64,000 nucleotides of DNA, from contig NZ_QHLZ01000003.1 of assembly GCF_003185915.1 (NCBI RefSeq), positions 110,489 through 174,488 on the forward strand, read 5' to 3'. The notes beneath the pieces are model-generated. The model was not told where the DNA came from. It was given only the letters and a program-made list of their open reading frames with translations, and did not search any database. Source of the stretch: Arthrobacter psychrochitiniphilus. Lineage in GTDB: Bacteria; Actinomycetota; Actinomycetes; Actinomycetales; Micrococcaceae. This document shows positions 17,899-26,714 of the stretch, in pieces. Within the stretch, counting starts at the first letter, position 1. The number at the start of each line of letters is the position of its first letter. The position numbers and the translations under genes are program-made.

Positions 17899-18594
17899 AT
17901 GCGACTGATTTTGATTAGGCACGGACAAACTCCCAACAATGTGCGCAGCCTGCTAGACACTGCTGTTCCTGGGCCTGGCCTGACACAGCTGGGGGAGCTG
18001 CAGGCGGCAGCCGTTCCGGAGGCGGTGGCCAAACACAATATTGACGCCCTCTACATTTCCAATCTGACCCGTACGGCCCTGACAGCGGCCCCGCTCGCTG
18101 CAGTTCGGCGCCTCTCCCCGGTGGTGCGTGACGGGTTGCGGGAAATCAGTGCGGGAAACCTGGAAATGAAGGGTGACAAGGCGTCGGTTGAAGCGTATCT
18201 GAGTGCTCTGAAGTCTTGGTTGAGCGGAGATCTCTCCGTCCGGATGCCCGGCGCAGACACCGGCTTTGATGTTCTTGAGCGCTTCGACGCAGTGGTTGAG
18301 GAAGCGGCAGCAGCTCACCAGAGCGTTGCCATGGTCAGCCACGGTGCCATGATTCGTTTTTGGGCAGGGCACCGCGGTGTGAACTTGGATTGGTCAGACC
18401 CCAAATATTACGATCTTTCCAACACGGGCATAGTCACGCTGGACGGTGAACCAACGGGCAGCACCGCTCCTGGCGGATGGCGGCTTGCGTCCTGGCACGG
18501 CGCACCGGCAGGCGGCCTGAACGGCTTGGATACTGACGGACCCACTGCTGAACTCACCACGGAGAATATAGACGCCGGGCATGAAAACAACTAA
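17899..18594 (+). CDS. Histidine phosphatase family protein
   Basis: A 231-residue histidine phosphatase/phosphoglycerate-mutase-like protein. The RHG catalytic motif is at residues 7-9 (LIRHGQTPNN), the second catalytic histidine is in AMVSHGAMIRF, and ISNLTRTALTAAP carries the phosphate-pocket arginine. The substrate cannot be told from sequence. I chose ATG 17899, which places the RHG motif at the usual distance; the 43 upstream in-frame residues overlap the MFS gene and look random. CAGAAT lies 6 nt upstream. The last 14 bp overlap the start of the histidine kinase gene, so the two are probably co-transcribed. Confidence 0.9.
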   Translation: MRLILIRHGQTPNNVRSLLDTAVPGPGLTQLGELQAAAVPEAVAKHNIDALYISNLTRTALTAAPLAAVRRLSPVVRDGLREISAGNLEMKGDKASVEAYLSALKSWLSGDLSVRMPGADTGFDVLERFDAVVEEAAAAHQSVAMVSHGAMIRFWAGHRGVNLDWSDPKYYDLSNTGIVTLDGEPTGSTAPGGWRLASWHGAPAGGLNGLDTDGPTAELTTENIDAGHENN

Positions 18595-19939
18595 GAACTC
18601 TGATCCGGCCAAGATTTCCGCGAACAAGCACGCAACTGGGCCAGTAGCAACAGCTCATCAGGCGGGCTCCGGCACGGAAGCGCTCACACCCTTTAACACG
18701 GTGAACCTTTGGCGGATGCGGGGGATCAGCTGGGTGTGGCTAGGAACTGCGGTTATCTGTATAGCCCTGCTTGCTGTTGGAGCGCCGCTGAACAGAAGTT
18801 TGTACCACATGGCGCTGCCCTTCGCGCTGGGCATGGCCATCTTGCATTCGGCTTCGCTGGGATTGACTGCGGCACGTCCGGTGGCTGGTGTCATTGTGTC
18901 GCTGGTGCCCATGATTGTTATGCCCTTGGTGTCCAACCCGGTGGGTGCAACACCCATGCCTTTTAGCGTGGTTGCCATGATCACCCAAGTCTTGGTGATT
19001 GTTGTTGCCGGGTTGCGCACGCATTGGATGGTTGCCTCGGCCGCGTGGCTGGCCAGCGTGGGCGTGGGTGTCATTTCCAACTATCTGACCATGCCCCTTA
19101 GCCAGTCAGAAGGTGCCCAAAACAATGTGGTCATCTTCGCTGGGGTATCCGGTGGACTTATGGTGGCCGCCGTAGTTGCCCAGCAATGGCAGCATCTGGG
19201 TACGGAGCTGGCCGCTGAGCGCACAGTCAGTGCTGATGAACAGTCCCGGCGACGGCTGGCTGAAGAACGTACACGCATAGCCCGGGAACTTCATGATGTG
19301 GTGGCGCACGGGATGTCTGTTGTGGTGGTGCAGGCAACTACGGCCAGCTACCGGCACCCCGGGCTCAGCGACGAACTCAAGCAAGAATTTGATGATATCG
19401 CGGCGAATTCCCGGCGTGCCATGACCGAAATGCGCAGCATGCTTGGTTCACTGCGTAACTCTGAAGCGGGCCGCGTCCTGGGGCCCCAACCCACACTCTC
19501 GGACCTACCTCAACTCTTCGCATCGGTGAGGTCCGCAGGAATTCAGATCGCTGAACCCGAGCTTTCTGACGTGGAAACTTATGACATTGGTGAGGTCATC
19601 GCCTTAACTACCTACAGAATTGTGCAGGAAGCGCTGAGCAACGTCATCAGGCACGCTCCCGGGGCCAGCGTAAAAACAAATTTCGTGGTGAAGGGCGGTG
19701 CGCTGCTAATTTCCGTAGTCAACTCGAGCTCGGATGTAGGGGCAGTCATGGCGCAGCTGGATAAAGGCGGCCATGTGGGTCAGGGGTTGATTGGAATGCG
19801 AGAACGGGCTGACATTGTGGGTGGCTCTGTTACGTGCCTACCAACACCCGCCGGCGGCTTCTCCGTCACAGCAAAACTCCCCTTGAGCGCCGCGGGTGCC
19901 AAGGGCACAAACAGCAGCAAGGGAAACGCACAGCCATGA
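18581..19939 (+). CDS. NarL-type sensor histidine kinase
   Basis: A 452-residue membrane sensor kinase. After a 45-residue cytoplasmic tail come about five or six membrane helices (residues 48-210), then a HisKA_3 domain with phosphoacceptor His238 in RIARELHDVVAHGMS, and a HATPase domain (YRIVQEALSNVIRHA; GQGLIGMRERADIVGG). There is no large extracellular sensor, so the membrane part itself probably senses, as in DesK/LiaS-like kinases. It overlaps the upstream phosphatase by 14 bp and the downstream regulator by 4 bp (ATGA), showing translational coupling with its response regulator. Confidence 0.93.
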   Translation: MKTTKNSDPAKISANKHATGPVATAHQAGSGTEALTPFNTVNLWRMRGISWVWLGTAVICIALLAVGAPLNRSLYHMALPFALGMAILHSASLGLTAARPVAGVIVSLVPMIVMPLVSNPVGATPMPFSVVAMITQVLVIVVAGLRTHWMVASAAWLASVGVGVISNYLTMPLSQSEGAQNNVVIFAGVSGGLMVAAVVAQQWQHLGTELAAERTVSADEQSRRRLAEERTRIARELHDVVAHGMSVVVVQATTASYRHPGLSDELKQEFDDIAANSRRAMTEMRSMLGSLRNSEAGRVLGPQPTLSDLPQLFASVRSAGIQIAEPELSDVETYDIGEVIALTTYRIVQEALSNVIRHAPGASVKTNFVVKGGALLISVVNSSSDVGAVMAQLDKGGHVGQGLIGMRERADIVGGSVTCLPTPAGGFSVTAKLPLSAAGAKGTNSSKGNAQP

Positions 19940-20706
19940 CCATCAGGGTATTAGTAGTGGATGACCAAGCCATGGTCCGAGAAGGATTTGCCGCTCTGCT
20001 CGGTGCTCAGGATGATATTGCTGTGGTGGGCCAGGCCGAGAACGGCGCCATTGCCGTGGAGATGGCGGCCATCCACCGCCCCGATGTTGTTCTGATGGAC
20101 GTGCGCATGCCCGTCATGGACGGCTTAGAAGCTGCGCGCAGGATCCTGGCCGATGCCAGCCCGGCTAGGCTCGGTGATCCCGCCGCCCTCGGTGATCCCG
20201 CCGCGGCCTACGATCCCGCCGCGGCCGGGCCTGGCCCAGATGTCACAGATATCTCCAGTGCTCCGGCCGGGGTGACGCATGTGTTGATGCTGACAACCTT
20301 TGATGTGGATGACTACGTCTACGATGCGCTCCGGCTGGGGGCCAGCGGCTTTCTTCTCAAGGATGCGCTCGCGGAGGAGTTGGTGGCTGCTGTGCGTATT
20401 GTGGCCTCCGGGGAGGCGCTGCTGGCACCATCAGTGACGAAGCGTTTGATTGAGCAATTCGCGCTCTCACGTGCCCGGCCACAGCTCTCCCTGGAACGTC
20501 TTGACGGGCTCACCGAACGGGAACTCGAGGTGATGACATTGTTGGGGCGCGGATGGTCCAATCAGGAAATAGCTGCCGAACTTTTCATTGCACAACAAAC
20601 AGTCAAAACCCATGTCAGTAAGATCCTGGCCAAACTTGAGCTCAGGGACCGGGTGCAAGCGGTAGTGCTGGCCTATGACACTGGCTTGGTGCAACCCGGG
20701 AGTTGA
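19936..20706 (+). CDS. NarL/FixJ-family response regulator with repeat insertion in receiver
   Basis: A 256-residue response regulator: receiver domain with phospho-acceptor Asp55 (VVLMDVRMP) and LuxR-type HTH at the C terminus (LTERELEVMTLLGRGWSNQEIAAELFIAQ). It is coupled to the kinase gene by an ATGA overlap. The receiver is interrupted between helix 3 and strand 4 by about 40 residues rich in LGDPAA-like repeats, encoded partly by three 18-bp units at 20170-20223. The conserved threonine and lysine (LMLTTFD and FLLKDA) resume afterwards, so the domain is complete. The insertion lies at the back of the receiver and may be a flexible loop. A terminator follows at 20732. Confidence 0.93.
   Translation: MTIRVLVVDDQAMVREGFAALLGAQDDIAVVGQAENGAIAVEMAAIHRPDVVLMDVRMPVMDGLEAARRILADASPARLGDPAALGDPAAAYDPAAAGPGPDVTDISSAPAGVTHVLMLTTFDVDDYVYDALRLGASGFLLKDALAEELVAAVRIVASGEALLAPSVTKRLIEQFALSRARPQLSLERLDGLTERELEVMTLLGRGWSNQEIAAELFIAQQTVKTHVSKILAKLELRDRVQAVVLAYDTGLVQPGS
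20170..20223 (+). repeat. Three 18-bp tandem units inside the receiver domain
   Basis: Units at 20170-20187, 20188-20205 and 20206-20223 share the core GATCCCGCCGC and encode LGDPAA/LGDPAA/AYDPAA. In-frame 18-bp units can change copy number without breaking the gene. Confidence 0.85.
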
Positions 20707-21019
20707 GGCAGCGGCTCTCACCGTAGAACCCGAACAGGCTACCGGCGTGCCCTGTTCTTTTGGGTAATTTGGCGCTGCAGATAGGCCAAAAGGTTCAATA
20801 GCTTTGTTATGCATAACTAAATTCGAAATTTTGCTCGCAGTGACCTTTCTAAGGTGTTACTTTCTTCACAGCCGCTGAGTAGTCAGCAGCTGTGGGCGGT
20901 GTCCTTGCGCCCGCGATAGATGCCATGTCCTGTCTTGGACGGTGTGCCTTCGGGCCACAACTTTCTACGCCGGGTGCAATGCCGGAAGGCATTGAGCACC
21001 CCTGACACCTAGGAACTCA
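20707..21019 (+). other. Intergenic region: terminator, palindrome and leader hairpin
   Basis: The 313 bp without a gene hold a terminator (20732-20762), a perfect 12-bp palindrome GTTATGCATAAC (20806-20817) in an AT-rich stretch where a promoter is likely, and a hairpin (about 20972-21002, arms GGGTGCAATGCC / GGCATTGAGCACCC) just ahead of the protease ribosome binding site. I see no small gene in it. Confidence 0.6.
20732..20762 (+). terminator. Terminator after two-component operon
   Basis: GAACAGG (20732-20738) pairs with CCTGTTC (20751-20757), followed by TTTT. Confidence 0.7.
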
Positions 21020-24000
21020 GTGAAGAGAACCTCGCCATCTAATGGCACTAAGCGAAAAATTTCAGCAGTGGCCGGAGCGGTCCTGGCTGTGGCGGTTGTA
21101 ACGGGAGGAGCCATTACAGTTCCAGCCGTGGGGGCACCGTCCATCCCACTTGACGCATCCGCTTCTGTACTCGCCGCCGGAACGGCGGAGCTGAACATCA
21201 GTGGCATCACCGTCACCGGCCAGCTAGGTGATGTCACCCGTGATGTCCTTCGCAACCCTTACGCGGTGGGGGAGCAGATCCCCTACCATTTCAAGGTCAA
21301 AAACAACCGGGCCCAGAGTGCAACAGTGGTGCCCATTTCCGGCAAATTTGTACCTTTCGTCCCCGCCCATGGTGCTGGAAACTGCCGTTGGATGAACCTG
21401 AACGCAGGGGCAGAGTATGCCTGTAAAGCCCCCAAACATACCGTGACGGAAGCGGACCTTGCCGCCGGATTCTTTGCCGCGGCAACAACATGGCAGGTTG
21501 GTTCTGAAACCAAGGAACTGGCCAGCCCGCCCGTTGCCCTGAGAGCAGGTGTGCCAACAAAGGTGGGCGCGCTGAGTATTTCTGGCACTCCCAGCGATCC
21601 GCAACGTGACACTGCGGCAAATCCGTATGAGGTAGGTGAGGCACTTTCCTACAGCTTCACCGTTACCAACACGGGCGCCACAGCAGTAGACGCCGTTCCG
21701 GAATCCGGCGCATTCACCCCCTTCACCGGATCTGACGGCGCAGAGAATTGCCGTCGGCTCAACCTTGCTGCCGGTGCCGGCTACACGTGCACCACGCCCC
21801 AGCACACCGTGACGCAGGAAGAACGCGATGCAGGCTACTTCCTGCCGCGAACCACCTGGAGTGCCGGTGGAATGCAAGAAACAATTGCAACAGACCCCGT
21901 CAAACTGGGAACACCACTGGCGGACCCCTTCGCCGGCTATCTTGATGGTCCCGGCCCCGACAAGGGGGTGGGCTTCCATGATGTGGACAAGAATGGGGCA
22001 CCGAGAGCTATCCGCAATGACCTCTCTGCGGGTGAGCTCGCGGGCATGGTGGAATTCGCGCAAACCCACACCATCAACCCTGCCGGCAATGACGCCGTGG
22101 ACATGCCTGATCTTGTCGCAGAACGTGCGGCCCTGCTGCTGTTCACCCCTTCCGCGGCAACTACCAAGGTCAGCGTCACGGCGAAGATCAAGGGCGTTGC
22201 CGCGGGCCAGTTTGAGATGAAAAAACCTGAGGAACTACCGGAAACAGACGCCACTTTTCCAGCCAACCGCCCCGCAGTGGTCTACTCAAAGCGTGCCTGG
22301 AGCGTGGAACTGCCGTGGAATGTGGTTCGCCCCGGGCTTGAACTGACGTTCAGCAACGCCAACAGCGCAACCGGGACCCTGCCGGCGTCGAACATCACCA
22401 TGGCACCGGCCACGGAACTGGTCATCAACAATATTGAGTTGGGCATGCTGACAACCCCCAATATGAATGGGGATCATGCGTTTATCAACCAGCCGGCGCA
22501 ATCGGCTGCGGACTATTTCCAGACCGTCCCTGTCTCAAAGTTGATCATGGCGAAGTATGAGAGTGTGCAGTTGGAGAAGGTGATCGTGGCCAATGGCAAC
22601 ATATATACGCCGGAAAGCCCGTCTGTCACCACGGGGGACGTCTATTCGGGGGATATGCGCGAAAGTGTGGGCAAGGCTCAGGTTTCCACAGGCATTAACC
22701 TAGCGAACTTTGGCATGACATCCGCTCTCATGAACCAGAACCAGCCGGGCCTGTTCAACCAGCGGATCATCCACCACTCGGCGGGACTGTACGCCAATGG
22801 ACGGGCCGAACATGGGCTGTCCGGCGGCAACGGCATGGCTACCATCTATTCCTCCAGCGGCAACGAACTCAGCCACGAGTTGGGGCATTCCTACGGGTTG
22901 GGTCACTACCCCGGGCAGAATGGGTCCCTGCCAGGGGATGCGGCAACCATCAACGCCACACACCATGCTGATTCGGGCTGGGGATGGAATGCCTACCGTG
23001 ATGCCATGCGCACAAATCTGCAGATGGGAACGTACCGGCCGGAGGGCGTGGACCTGAACGGTCTGGCATTCAAACAGACCTTCGGGGGCTCCTACAACTA
23101 TTTGGTGGATGCCATGTCCGGTGGGTGGGTTGAATCAAACTACTCGAAGTACACCTTCCACACCGGCTACAGTGCCGATCGTATTCAGGAATACTTGACC
23201 TCCGTGGTTCCTGACCTGTCCTACCCCAGCGGCTACCGGGCCTGGGATGCCGGGGCTCAGGGCTATGTTGATGCGAAGGCGGCCAACGCCTCCTTTAACT
23301 ACCTGCGGCCAAAGGCTACGGGTGTGCCCGTGGTGACATTGCTGGGCGGCTATGTGCCGGCCAATCCTGCCAAGGCTGTTTTGTACCCGGCTTTCCGCTC
23401 CAACTGGGGTAACACCTTTGACTACCCGGCCCCGGCTCAGAACGCACCCGCAACCACCCGGGTTTGCTGGATGGATGTGGACTTTCAGGACGGAACGGCC
23501 AAGACATTTGCACTCAGTGGGGGTATGGCAGGGGCTTCGGCCACAACGGCACTGCAATTCAATATCAACATTGCCCAGGCTGATAAGCCCACTGGCGCTG
23601 ACTTGTTCTGCAAGACCGACGGCGTGAGCCGCCAGTACGGCAACCACATAGAGATTGCCACTGATTTGCCGGCCATGCCTGCTGCCGTGACCATTGGCCA
23701 GGACGCTGGTTACACAGCGGTGCGTGAGGCCGAGCTGCCGGCTCTGCAAACTGAGTTGGAAGGATTGGCCGGCAGCGATCTGCCCCGGCTAAGTGCCGCA
23801 GCCACCGTTACCCTCAACACGTGGAAGGCGGACCTGACGGAGCTAAGCCCCGTAGCAAAGGCCGTTGCCGAGAAGATCCTGGCCAGTGGCACGGCGGTAA
23901 AAAATGCTGACAAGTTCCTGCGCTACTACGCAGACACACTCGGTACGGTGGCTACACAGAACCGTTTCAAGGAGCTCTTGCACAGCACCGGCCTGGTCCC

Positions 24001-24499
24001 GGAGGCGGGCACTGCGGTGATTCCCGCCGGTGCAGGGATCAAGGTTGACGCCGGCAACAGCGGAATCGCTGCTGGCTACTGCCTAAAGCTTTACACCAAC
24101 GCTGACGGTTCGCTGGAAGCCCGGGTGCCCACAGCATCCACGGTCAGCACCGAATGTGCCGGGGCGAGCAATGAGAAGTGGGTCATGGATGCCCGCGGGG
24201 CGGTACATAACGCAGCCCGGCCCGATCTGTGCCTGACCAGCAGAAACCCCAGCAGGCCCACCAACTGTGATGCCACGAGCGTGGCGCAACAGTGGGTTTA
24301 TCAGGCTGATGGGCATTTGAACTCGGTGGCGTCCCCTGGCAATTCACTCGATTTGAACAGGGACTCCCGTCTGCCTATCCTCTACCAGAACAATGGTGGC
24401 GGGAACCAGAAATGGGTGGGCCTGAGCAAAAGCGGTGTACCCGCGCTTGCCTTACTTGATGCCTCATCCTTGAAGGTGTTGGGCGGCTTGGGGCTCTAA
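21020..24499 (+). CDS. Secreted M66-like zinc metalloprotease with C-terminal ricin-type lectin region
   Basis: A 1159-residue secreted protein. Residues 1-40 form a Sec signal peptide with probable cleavage after VGA. Two repeated Ig-like domains (about 55-175 and 178-290) each carry a single cysteine pair (ENCRRLNL...GYTC type). The catalytic region has HELGHSYGLGH at 619-629, with zinc ligands His619, His623 and His629 and general base Glu620. This is the extended HExxHxxGxxH motif of M66 (StcE/dictomallein) peptidases. Residues about 1015-1140 resemble a ricin-B/lectin domain (CLKLYTN, NEKWVMD, CLTSR, QQWVYQADG). GTG 21020 is preceded by AGGAACT. M66 members cut mucin-type glycoproteins; the natural substrate here is unknown. 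Confidence 0.88.
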   Translation: MKRTSPSNGTKRKISAVAGAVLAVAVVTGGAITVPAVGAPSIPLDASASVLAAGTAELNISGITVTGQLGDVTRDVLRNPYAVGEQIPYHFKVKNNRAQSATVVPISGKFVPFVPAHGAGNCRWMNLNAGAEYACKAPKHTVTEADLAAGFFAAATTWQVGSETKELASPPVALRAGVPTKVGALSISGTPSDPQRDTAANPYEVGEALSYSFTVTNTGATAVDAVPESGAFTPFTGSDGAENCRRLNLAAGAGYTCTTPQHTVTQEERDAGYFLPRTTWSAGGMQETIATDPVKLGTPLADPFAGYLDGPGPDKGVGFHDVDKNGAPRAIRNDLSAGELAGMVEFAQTHTINPAGNDAVDMPDLVAERAALLLFTPSAATTKVSVTAKIKGVAAGQFEMKKPEELPETDATFPANRPAVVYSKRAWSVELPWNVVRPGLELTFSNANSATGTLPASNITMAPATELVINNIELGMLTTPNMNGDHAFINQPAQSAADYFQTVPVSKLIMAKYESVQLEKVIVANGNIYTPESPSVTTGDVYSGDMRESVGKAQVSTGINLANFGMTSALMNQNQPGLFNQRIIHHSAGLYANGRAEHGLSGGNGMATIYSSSGNELSHELGHSYGLGHYPGQNGSLPGDAATINATHHADSGWGWNAYRDAMRTNLQMGTYRPEGVDLNGLAFKQTFGGSYNYLVDAMSGGWVESNYSKYTFHTGYSADRIQEYLTSVVPDLSYPSGYRAWDAGAQGYVDAKAANASFNYLRPKATGVPVVTLLGGYVPANPAKAVLYPAFRSNWGNTFDYPAPAQNAPATTRVCWMDVDFQDGTAKTFALSGGMAGASATTALQFNINIAQADKPTGADLFCKTDGVSRQYGNHIEIATDLPAMPAAVTIGQDAGYTAVREAELPALQTELEGLAGSDLPRLSAAATVTLNTWKADLTELSPVAKAVAEKILASGTAVKNADKFLRYYADTLGTVATQNRFKELLHSTGLVPEAGTAVIPAGAGIKVDAGNSGIAAGYCLKLYTNADGSLEARVPTASTVSTECAGASNEKWVMDARGAVHNAARPDLCLTSRNPSRPTNCDATSVAQQWVYQADGHLNSVASPGNSLDLNRDSRLPILYQNNGGGNQKWVGLSKSGVPALALLDASSLKVLGGLGL

Positions 24500-24522
24500 C
24501 TTTCCGCCGCGCAACGGGCCCG

Positions 24523-24572
24523 CAGTAACCGTTGAGAATCTACGATTTCTAGTGAATTCTCAACGGTTACTG
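24523..24572. terminator. Bidirectional terminator after protease gene
   Basis: Perfect 17-bp stem (24523-24539 with 24556-24572) with a 16-nt loop, between the convergent protease and VOC genes. Confidence 0.8.
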
Positions 24573-24626
24573 TGGGCCATCTTGTTTTTACCCGGGTCAG
24601 CTTTGGCGGGATCAGCCTTGGCAGGA

Positions 24627-25403
24627 TCAGCTCAGTGGCTGGACCAGTTTAAACATGGCACCGGTGCAATCGGTGAGCCCGGCAATCCTTCCAAAGGGGG
24701 AGTCCTCGGCAGGATTAGCTATGGTGCCACCCAAGGAAAGGGCCAGCGCGATGGTGGCATCGGCGTCGTCCGTCTGGAAGTACACGTGCCAGCTTGACGG
24801 GACCTCATCCGGGAGGAAGCCCGAGGCGTCCATAATGCCGGCAAGTGGCTGCTCACCGCTGACGATGTTGGTGTAGCGAAATTCGGGGGTATCGCTCATG
24901 ACGGAGGTCAGCACGCCAAAAGTATCGCGGTAGAACGCTACAGCGGCGGGGTAATCCTTGCTGTGCAGTTCATGCCAAGCCGCAGCGCCAGCAACTTCGT
25001 GGGCCTGAAATCCCGTGTGCCCGCCAAACTCCCACAGCCCGATCGAGGCTCCCGAGGGGTCGCCAAGCATGGCCATTTTCCCCTGATCCGGGACCTCCAT
25101 GGCTTCCATATAAGTCATGGCCCCGGCATTCTTGGCGGCATCCATGGTTGCGCCAATGTCATCCACGCGCAGGTAGGTGGTCCACATATCGGGGTAGCCT
25201 TCGCCGTCCTCGCGGCTCTGCATGAGGCCGGCAACGCTCATGCCATCCTTGAAGGCCGTGGCGTAGCCGCCGTACTTTTCTTCATCCCCCACCTCGTAGC
25301 TCCAGCCGAACAAAGCGGTATAGAAATCTCTTGACTTGGCGATCTCTGAGGTCATCAAATCAATCCAGCACGGCGCTCCTGCGGGGAACCTTTGAGGGTT
25401 CAT
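24627..25403 (-). CDS. Two-domain VOC (glyoxalase/bleomycin-resistance) family protein
   Basis: A 258-residue protein with two tandem vicinal-oxygen-chelate domains (about 8-125 and 138-256). PCWIDLMTSEIAKSRDFYTALFGW and AAAWHELHSKDYPAAVAFYRDTFGV mark the two domain starts. Metal-ligand positions are partly non-canonical, as in the CFP30B-type actinobacterial members, so it may bind a small molecule rather than catalyse. The start ATG 25403 has GGAG a few bases upstream. It lies downstream of the YajQ gene on the same strand but is separated by a strong terminator, so it is transcribed on its own. Confidence 0.88.
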   Translation of the reverse strand: MNPQRFPAGAPCWIDLMTSEIAKSRDFYTALFGWSYEVGDEEKYGGYATAFKDGMSVAGLMQSREDGEGYPDMWTTYLRVDDIGATMDAAKNAGAMTYMEAMEVPDQGKMAMLGDPSGASIGLWEFGGHTGFQAHEVAGAAAWHELHSKDYPAAVAFYRDTFGVLTSVMSDTPEFRYTNIVSGEQPLAGIMDASGFLPDEVPSSWHVYFQTDDADATIALALSLGGTIANPAEDSPFGRIAGLTDCTGAMFKLVQPLS

Positions 25404-25475
25404 GGCGACTCCAAACGTCGGTTGATCTTGTGAGGTTACTGGAACACTATGCCTGACCCGTCATGCGGGCAAGAG

Positions 25476-25540
25476 AAAAAGCGCTCACCGTCTGAAAGTT
25501 TTCCGCAGATTTGCGGAGAGTTCAGTGATGAGCGCTTTTT
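25476..25540 (-). terminator. Terminator after YajQ gene
   Basis: AAAAAGCGCTCA (25476-25487) pairs with TGAGCGCTTTTT (25529-25540); an inner TCCGCA/TGCGGA hairpin lies at 25502-25517. T-tracts are available on both strands. Confidence 0.85.
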
Positions 25541-25586
25541 AGTGCAACCGTGCTTTAAGCGGTGGCCGCAGAGGGGGGAGTTCGGC

Positions 25587-26075
25587 TTAGCGCATGTTGA
25601 CGAACTGCAGGTCCGCGTCCTCGAACTTGCGCAGCATTGCCATGACTTCCTGAAGATCATCACGGCTCTTTGAGCTCACCCGCAGTTCATCGCCCTGAAT
25701 GGTGGACTTGACACCCTTGGGCCCTTCGTCGCGGATCAGCTTGTTGATCTTCTTGGCAATGTCTTGGGCAATGCCTTCCTTGATCTCGGCTTCCAGACGA
25801 TACTCCTTACCGGAGGCGTAGGGCTCGCCGGCGTCAAGGGACTTCAAGGAGATGCCGCGCTTGATCAGCTTGGACTCGAAGACATCCATGACGGCCATGA
25901 CGCGCTCTTCGGAGTTGGCCTTGATCATAATTTTCTCGCCGCTAAAATCGATTTCGGCACCGACGCCCTTGAAGTCATAGCGCTGCACTACTTCCTTCTG
26001 GGACTGGTGCAAGGCGTTGGCGACCTCTTGCTTGTCGACCTTGCTGACGACGTCGAACGTTGACTCACTGGCCAT
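25587..26075 (-). CDS. YajQ family nucleotide-binding protein (UPF0234)
   Basis: A 162-residue cytosolic protein of the YajQ family. ESTFDVVSKVDKQEVANALHQ at the N terminus, KEVVQRYDFKG, and the final DDLQEVMAMLRKFEDADLQFVNMR are diagnostic. Family members in Xanthomonas and Pseudomonas bind cyclic di-GMP and act with transcription factors; the role in actinobacteria is not settled. A strong GGAGGAATC ribosome binding site precedes ATG 26075. The upstream side holds a 55-bp tandem palindromic repeat. Confidence 0.95.
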   Translation of the reverse strand: MASESTFDVVSKVDKQEVANALHQSQKEVVQRYDFKGVGAEIDFSGEKIMIKANSEERVMAVMDVFESKLIKRGISLKSLDAGEPYASGKEYRLEAEIKEGIAQDIAKKINKLIRDEGPKGVKSTIQGDELRVSSKSRDDLQEVMAMLRKFEDADLQFVNMR

Positions 26076-26125
26076 GATTCCTCCGAATACCTATAAAGCT
26101 GAATGGTTGATTTGAATCTAAGCCT

Positions 26126-26235
26126 AGCGCCCGAGGGGCCCAAAGCGTACGAAGTGGGGTTTGGGAGGGCGGTGGGCGCTAGCGCCCGAGGGGCCCAAAG
26201 CGTACGAAGTGGGGTTTGGGAGGGCGGTGGGCGCT
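26126..26235. repeat. Perfect 55-bp tandem repeat with inverted ends
   Basis: Two exactly identical 55-bp units (26126-26180 and 26181-26235). Each starts AGCGCCC and ends GGGCGCT, which are inverted copies, and contains an internal CCCAAA...TTTGGG inverted pair. It lies between the divergent YajQ gene and a small membrane-protein gene. It resembles an intergenic palindromic element that duplicated recently; no other copy is seen in the window. Confidence 0.9.
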
Positions 26236-26324
26236 CACAGTGTCCTTCAAGGGTTTGTTGGGTATGTGCACATTTGTTCTAGGCAAACTGGAAGTTGTTG
26301 AGAGAACCAGCATCAGGAGGATCC

Positions 26325-26714
26325 ATGGCCACGGTTGGAAACGCGATTCCGGTTGCCGGCGCAGACGGCAGTGCAAAGGCCGGTATGAACGTGGACGCAA
26401 ACGTGGGCAGGGGTGCTGTGGCGCATCGTTCTGGCACCAAACCTGCAGCGGGCCGGAAGAAGACTGTGGGGACAGCCGTCGCGGCCGTCACGTTAGCTGC
26501 AGTGACTGTCTTGAGTGGTCCGGCCCTTGTTGGTGGATCTATGGCAGCTTTTGAACCGGGCAGCATTATCGGCTCACCGCCCAATTCTGCGTCCTCGAGG
26601 ATCGCCGGTGTTCACGAAGACATGGCCAGGGCGGTCCAGTTGCAACAGCTGACCCCCGAACAGGCCGCCTTCATGGAGAGCCAATTGGTCAAGAGGATCC
26701 ATGGCGACGCCTGA
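26325..26714 (+). CDS. Small single-pass membrane or secreted protein, unknown
   Basis: A 129-residue protein I do not recognise. Residues 1-45 are hydrophilic with basic GRKK near the end; one hydrophobic segment (about 47-70) follows; the C-terminal 55 residues are soluble and contain SSRIAGVHEDMARAVQLQQL and TPEQAAFMESQLVKRI, which look helical. The long N-terminal part before the hydrophobic segment favours a membrane anchor over a cleaved signal peptide. ATG 26325 is chosen because AGGAGGATCC lies directly upstream at ideal distance. The gene is flanked by the 55-bp tandem repeat and by tRNA-Tyr. Confidence 0.7.
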   Translation: MATVGNAIPVAGADGSAKAGMNVDANVGRGAVAHRSGTKPAAGRKKTVGTAVAAVTLAAVTVLSGPALVGGSMAAFEPGSIIGSPPNSASSRIAGVHEDMARAVQLQQLTPEQAAFMESQLVKRIHGDA

